Shown: positions 6,764 to 9,681 of the stretch, piece after piece
Position numbering within the stretch: the stretch's first letter is position 1
Layout: the number at the start of each line of letters is the position of its first letter
The notes under the pieces: model-generated
What the model was told of the DNA's origin: nothing
What the model saw: only the letters and a program-made list of their open reading frames with translations
Databases searched by the model: none
Program-made: the position numbers and the translations under genes
From: Planctomycetota bacterium
GTDB taxonomy: Bacteria; Planctomycetota; Phycisphaerae; WQYP01
Direction: 5' to 3'
Length of the DNA: 9,681 bases
NCBI GenBank assembly: GCA_021818565.1
Contig: JAKATV010000048.1
Location: forward strand, 1-9,681

Positions 6764-8881
6764 TTATCCAACCTCGCGAAATTGGGTGTTGTAGAGTTGC
6801 CGATAGGTTTCACACGCGGACAGAAGTGCCTGGTGCTTGCCCATTCCCACGATTTTCCCGGCGTCCAGGCAGATAATAATATCCGCGGAAACAATGGTGC
6901 TGAAGCGGTGGGCAATGACAAAACTGGTGCGGTTTTTCATGAACTCCTTCAACGCCATGGCGATTTTGAATTCACTTTCCGTGTCGATCTGGCTCATGGC
7001 CTCATCAAAAATCAGTATCGTCGGATCGCGCAAAATGGCCCGGGCGATGGCGATGCGCTGGCGCTGACCGCCGGAAAGCCGAATTCCTCCCTGGCCCACC
7101 AGCGTGTTGTAGGATTCCGGAAATGAGCGGATAAATTCATCGGCGAAACTTTTAATGCTCGCTGTTATGACATCCTCGCGTGAGGCATGACGTCGGCCAT
7201 AAGCGATATTGTTGTAAATGGTATCCGCAAAAAGAAATGTTTCCTGCGTTACCAGACCGATTTGCTTGCGAAGCGACGCGAGGGATACCTCGGCGGTATC
7301 CACGCCGTCTATCTTGATATTCCCCGAAGAGGGCGTATAAAGTCGGGGCAGCAGTGACATTAATGTCGTTTTGCCCGAACCGTTACCGCCGACAATCGCC
7401 ACCGTCTGCCCAAACTCAACAGTGAAAGAGATATCCGAAAGCACCTGTTGATCATGGCCGGGATAGGTGAAGTTCACATGGTCAAAGGCGATATTTCGGC
7501 CATGCCGGGGCAAGTGGAGAAGCTGATGGGAATAATTGGGTTCGCAGAGCGCATCAATGATTTCAAAAATCCGTGTGGCGGCGGCGTTGGCCTGCTGGAG
7601 TTTGGCGTTGACATCCGCCAATTTTCGCAGCGGTTCAAAAATGGCGGCAAAACAGGCCATGAGAAAAAAGAAAGAATCCTTGTTGATGCTGTTTTGCAGC
7701 ACAAACTTGGCGGCAATTAAAATTGGAATACTGCCAAGAATAATGGCCACGGTCTCCACGGTGGGGCGGGACATGGCGGAATAGTGGCTCATTTTTTTCT
7801 GCTGCTTGTAAAGCAGGCGGTTGGCTTGGGTAAAACGCCGGCGTTCATATCCTTCGCCGGAGTAGGCTTTGACAATCCGTAATCCGGCCAGCGTTTCGGA
7901 CATGATTGTCAACATGCCAGACCATTGCTCCAAGCCCCGGCGGCTGGCTTTTCGCATGTGCTTGGCAAATTTGCGGATGATGATGGCAATAATGGGCATA
8001 ACCAGCACGGTGCCCAGGCATAATCTCCAGTTGATCCAAAGCGCCAGGATGGCTACGCCAATAGCCTTGGCTGGTTCCAGAATCGTTTTGCCCAGCAGGG
8101 TTGAAACGCCTTCCGTTAGAGCGCCGGTATCTTGTGTCAGCCGACTGGTGAGATCCGATGTGCCGTTTTTCGCCAGATAGCTTGCCGGCAATTGGACGAT
8201 TCTGTTGTACATTCTTCGTCGCAGGTTAATGACCACCCGCGCCGCAATGGTCATTGACAGATATTGCTGATAATAGCGGAAAATACTTCCAATAATGCAC
8301 AGAACAATAAACGCCGCGATGACCCATACCAAGCTCATCAGCGGGCTTTGCGGCATCGCTGCGACAATGGCGACAAAGTCTCGCATGTACCAGGGCCTCG
8401 CGGGCAGCGAAAAGAGAATCGGCGGCAACGTCGTGCCGTTATTGGAATGGATCGCCAATCGGACTTGTTGCCCGCCGGGGCTTGACGCCAGTAAAGCCAA
8501 CATGCGCTGCCAATGCGGGCTTTCCCGGATTGTTTTTCCCTGGGCGTTAAGTAGCGCAACCGCTACGATGCGATCCCCGGTCTTCAGCGTTTTTAAGGGT
8601 GGCGGTGTTTGCGGCGTGATCCGGGCAATGACCACCGCCAGCGCATTTTCCTGCACGGAAGTGCTTAGATTCAAAATTTGCAGATGCAGCCGCTGCTGCA
8701 CCGCGGATTGGTTGGCCCAGCCGTGCACCCCTTCGGTGCTGATGAAAATTTTCATCACCGGCAGCAACGTCGCAATTCCGCTGGCATAAGACAGGCCTAC
8801 GCCCAAAGCACAGAGAAAACCGATAATCGCCGCTGTGCGATACGGCCACACCCCTTTAATGACCCGCCAAAGTGCCTGCAT
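6764..8881 (-). CDS. MsbA-like ABC exporter with PDZ-like periplasmic insert
   Basis: A 705-residue half transporter with membrane and ATPase domains fused, the layout of the MsbA lipid/multidrug exporter family; it should work as a homodimer in the inner membrane. TM1 is about 16-40 and TM2 about 183-202, with further helices at about 268-303 and 376-415. The nucleotide-binding domain (about 463-700) is complete: Walker A GGNGSGKT (498-505), Q546, signature LSGGQ (602-606), Walker B ILIFDE (622-627), D-loop SQID (630-633) and switch H658. The TM1-TM2 loop is about 140 residues, far longer than in MsbA, and includes a PDZ-like segment (about 80-146) with TGDRIVAV. The total length exceeds the usual 580-600 because of this insert. 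The ATG follows GAGG (8886-8889) by 4 nt. The cargo is unknown; lipid, glycolipid or peptide are all possible. It converges with the GH74 gene and appears unrelated to the sugar cluster. Confidence 0.93.
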   Translation of the reverse strand: MQALWRVIKGVWPYRTAAIIGFLCALGVGLSYASGIATLLPVMKIFISTEGVHGWANQSAVQQRLHLQILNLSTSVQENALAVVIARITPQTPPPLKTLKTGDRIVAVALLNAQGKTIRESPHWQRMLALLASSPGGQQVRLAIHSNNGTTLPPILFSLPARPWYMRDFVAIVAAMPQSPLMSLVWVIAAFIVLCIIGSIFRYYQQYLSMTIAARVVINLRRRMYNRIVQLPASYLAKNGTSDLTSRLTQDTGALTEGVSTLLGKTILEPAKAIGVAILALWINWRLCLGTVLVMPIIAIIIRKFAKHMRKASRRGLEQWSGMLTIMSETLAGLRIVKAYSGEGYERRRFTQANRLLYKQQKKMSHYSAMSRPTVETVAIILGSIPILIAAKFVLQNSINKDSFFFLMACFAAIFEPLRKLADVNAKLQQANAAATRIFEIIDALCEPNYSHQLLHLPRHGRNIAFDHVNFTYPGHDQQVLSDISFTVEFGQTVAIVGGNGSGKTTLMSLLPRLYTPSSGNIKIDGVDTAEVSLASLRKQIGLVTQETFLFADTIYNNIAYGRRHASREDVITASIKSFADEFIRSFPESYNTLVGQGGIRLSGGQRQRIAIARAILRDPTILIFDEAMSQIDTESEFKIAMALKEFMKNRTSFVIAHRFSTIVSADIIICLDAGKIVGMGKHQALLSACETYRQLYNTQFREVG

Positions 8882-9020
8882 ATAGCCTCAACTTCGCCGA
8901 ACAACATTCCGGTTATTCTACAGATTGCACGCGGTCATGAATAGCATGGCGTGGCCGGGTGTGGCCGGGCTGTGGTGCGCGCGGGATAATGTGCCGCAAT
9001 TCGTTTATGATGTGATGGTG
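8882..9020. promoter_or_regulatory. Divergent region between ABC exporter and lipoprotein genes
   Basis: A 139-bp gap expected to hold both promoters. GATAAT at 8985-8990 is a five-of-six match to a -10 element on the plus strand and lies 30 nt before the lipoprotein ATG, though no good -35 is visible. A perfect-but-for-one-base tandem of a 10-bp unit, GTGGCCGGGT then GTGGCCGGGC, occupies 8951-8970, where a -35 or regulator site would lie. Confidence 0.3.
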
Positions 9021-9578
9021 ATGAAAAGACCCGCTTGGCAAAATAGGAATAGCGTTTCAGTCGCGATGATGGGAGCGATAACCGTGGCGATGGTGATGAG
9101 CCTTCTGGTCGCGGGATGTTCCCAGTCATTTGATCCAGCGGATCATGCGGGAATAGTCAAGCCTATCAGCGGTAGGATACGTATTATTAGTGTGCAGCCT
9201 TGGATGAACAGTGCCACAGCGCAGTTTGAAGGGCACCGGTGTACGGCATGGTGGGATGATTACTCGGCCTTTTACATTGCCGGCCACCTGCTGCATCAAC
9301 TGCCTGATGTGCCAGGGGGCCGCTATCATTTTGACGGATTGCTTACGGATCGGGATCTTTATCTCGGCCAAGTATGGCAGGGAGCTTCCGCCCCCCGGTT
9401 TAACGGCGGGGCGGGGCATGTTGTGCAATATGGATTGCGGAAACAGCATCTTGCGGATCAGACAATTATGACGGCGACCCCAGTAAGTGGTGGATTGAAA
9501 CTTCCAACTACCACGCCCGCTTTCCGAGTTCCGAGAAAACAGCAGAAAATACCGCTTCCCACAGAACTGGGAAATTAA
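9021..9578 (+). CDS. Predicted lipoprotein of unknown function
   Basis: A 185-residue protein that I do not recognise. Residues 1-32 form a lipoprotein signal peptide: basic start MKRPAWQNR, a hydrophobic stretch from about 14 to 30, and the lipobox LVAGC with C33 as the lipidation site. The mature part of about 150 residues has an alternating hydrophobic pattern suggesting a small beta-rich domain, with aromatic-rich pieces AWWDDYSAFYIAG (76-88) and GRYHFDGLL (100-108). The last 30 residues are rich in Pro, Thr and Lys and are probably disordered. The start is uncertain: the frame is open from 8925 with ATGs at 8937, 8946, 9015 and 9021, none with a good Shine-Dalgarno sequence. I chose 9021 because it gives a normal n-region directly before the hydrophobic core. 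It is divergent from the ABC exporter, and a shared envelope role is possible but unproven. Confidence 0.7.
   Translation: MKRPAWQNRNSVSVAMMGAITVAMVMSLLVAGCSQSFDPADHAGIVKPISGRIRIISVQPWMNSATAQFEGHRCTAWWDDYSAFYIAGHLLHQLPDVPGGRYHFDGLLTDRDLYLGQVWQGASAPRFNGGAGHVVQYGLRKQHLADQTIMTATPVSGGLKLPTTTPAFRVPRKQQKIPLPTELGN
9556..9573 (+). repeat. Small hairpin overlapping the lipoprotein stop region
   Basis: TTCCCA and TGGGAA form a perfect 6-bp stem around a 6-nt loop, ending 3 nt before the TAA. Only ATTAACG follows rather than a T-run, so it is at best a weak terminator or an mRNA 3' stabilising stem. Confidence 0.25.
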
Positions 9579-9681
9579 CGCTCCACACGCCTCGCGGCAA
9601 CGACCGCATGTAAACACCGCATGTAAACATCCTTTATCGAACTTTCCGCTTATCCGAATTTGAATCGTATAGGCAGTTGAT
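9579..9681. other. Non-coding end of window
   Basis: This stretch follows the lipoprotein gene. Apart from the 13-bp tandem repeat I see no gene start, terminator or other element before the window ends. Confidence 0.4.
9603..9629. repeat. Perfect 13-bp tandem repeat (two copies)
   Basis: ACCGCATGTAAAC occurs at 9603-9615 and again directly at 9616-9628, with one more matching base after it. It lies 24 bp past the lipoprotein stop in the non-coding end of the window. It may be a paired binding site for a gene beyond the edge, or simple slippage duplication. The window shows no gene next to it to decide. Confidence 0.6.

Noticed and set aside
6561..6794. Cysteine-rich plus-strand open frame (CRCAFCGPSC)
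   Set aside because: It looks briefly like a zinc-binding motif but has no ribosome-binding site, overlaps the end of the exporter gene and contains no second metal-binding half in a usual spacing.
6602..7126. Plus-strand open frame of 174 residues
   Set aside because: Most of it lies antisense to the conserved ATPase domain of the ABC exporter, and the part outside has no recognisable domain or ribosome-binding site.
9126..9617. Minus-strand open frame of 163 residues beginning MFTCGRCREACG
   Set aside because: It is antisense to the lipoprotein gene, which has a clear signal peptide and lipobox; the antisense frame shows no domain or leader.
1..9681. A defence system, CRISPR array, prophage or transposon
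   Set aside because: No spaced direct repeats, transposase, integrase, nuclease, reverse transcriptase or toxin-antitoxin motif was seen on either strand; the genes are carbohydrate enzymes, one exporter and one lipoprotein.

Overview
The window reads as a chromosomal segment of a free-living Gram-negative bacterium of moderate GC content. A planctomycete (Planctomycetota, possibly a Phycisphaerae-type soil or peat lineage) is my best guess. This rests on the mix of secreted plant-polysaccharide enzymes with no SusC/SusD pair, the Tat-type leaders on two of them, and an MsbA-like ABC exporter with an extended TM1-TM2 loop and a 'SQID' D-loop. That assignment is inference; there is no rRNA or marker gene here.

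Layout. Positions 1-6464 hold a four-gene carbohydrate-degradation cluster in two divergent pairs. On the minus strand is a DUF4038/apiosidase-like glycosidase (1129-2574) followed 69 bp later by a GH16 endo-glucanase (139-1059). On the plus strand is a CE2-type acetyl esterase (3075-4193) followed 30 bp later by a GH74-type xyloglucanase-like beta-propeller enzyme (4224-6464). The 500 bp between the pairs (2575-3074) has no convincing gene and probably holds both promoters. All four proteins have export signals: Sec for GH16 and CE2, Tat-like for GH74 and DUF4038. A coherent reading is that they attack an acetylated, branched plant hemicellulose or pectin outside the cytoplasm: deacetylation (CE2), backbone cleavage (GH74, GH16) and side-chain or terminal sugar removal (DUF4038). 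No regulator, sugar transporter or SusCD pair lies inside the window.

Positions 6465-6763 separate the convergent GH74 gene and an ABC exporter gene (6764-8881, minus). This gap contains only a doubtful small ORF. The exporter is an MsbA/lipid-A-exporter-type half transporter with an unusual PDZ-like segment between its first two membrane helices. Divergent from it is a short predicted lipoprotein of unknown function (9021-9578). The window ends in a non-coding stretch with a perfect 13-bp tandem repeat.

I found no rRNA, tRNA, CRISPR array, transposase, integrase, phage gene or defence system. The least ordinary items are the PDZ-like insertion in the exporter, the helically phased TACC/GGTA repeats in front of the GH16 gene, and the unassigned lipoprotein.
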